Assembly (NCBI GenBank): GCA_021613535.1
Contig: CP075496.1
Location: 3,286,001-3,350,000, forward strand
Length of the DNA: 64,000 bases
DNA from: Adineta vaga
Taxonomy: Eukaryota > Rotifera
Direction: 5' to 3'
Made by a program: the position numbers and the translations under genes
The notes under the pieces: model-generated
Seen by the model: only the letters and a program-made list of their open reading frames with translations
The model's database searches: none
Told to the model about the DNA's origin: nothing
In this document: piece by piece, positions 63,987 to 64,000 of the stretch
Position numbering within the stretch: the stretch's first letter is position 1
How the letters are laid out: each line of letters begins with the position of its first letter

Positions 63987-64000
63987 CTTAATCAATTAAT

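Overview
The window looks like nuclear DNA of a small invertebrate, most likely a bdelloid rotifer. It is AT-rich, has no bacterial-style operons, and its genes are split by many very short GT..AG introns (46-70 nt is typical). The gene content is clearly metazoan: Wnt, a cathepsin B, an Ig/FN3 receptor, a rhodopsin-like GPCR, FANCJ and WDR48. Most start codons have a pyrimidine-AG splice acceptor just upstream, as expected where spliced-leader trans-splicing occurs, which is known in rotifers. The species call is an inference from style and content; no marker gene proves it. All exon models were joined by hand from the sequence and reading phase was checked across each junction.

Layout. 1-2905 (minus): start of ETFB, complete BRX1, and a single-LIM protein. 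3668-5035 (plus): cathepsin B. 5573-6486 (plus): 7TM receptor. 6756-13607 (minus): a 14-exon Ig/FN3 transmembrane receptor resembling CDON/BOC/Ihog, with one 2.5-kb intron. 13608-23801: about 10 kb without a recognisable gene. 23802-26642 (plus): prolidase and ribosomal protein eL8/L7a. 27161-34581 (plus): WDR48 (UAF1) followed within 234 bp by BRIP1/FANCJ. 35540-36574 (plus): intronless exostosin-like glycosyltransferase. 37797-50355 (plus): a giant, unrecognised membrane protein with a 27-copy novel repeat, three EGF modules and a membrane anchor; the copy here is interrupted by one in-frame TGA and one +1 frameshift. 51631-53265 (minus): Wnt, closest to Wnt4. 54232-63207 (plus): a 24-exon ankyrin-WGR-PARP protein of about 2,550 aa. 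63289-63986 (minus): 3' part of an unidentified gene running off the window.

Functional grouping. WDR48 and BRIP1 both act in the Fanconi anaemia interstrand-crosslink repair pathway and lie in tandem here. The large PARP is a third likely genome-maintenance gene. Wnt and the CDON/BOC-like receptor are developmental signalling or adhesion genes, each with generous upstream space. BRX1 and eL8 serve ribosome production. No tRNA, rRNA, CRISPR array or transposon was recognised.
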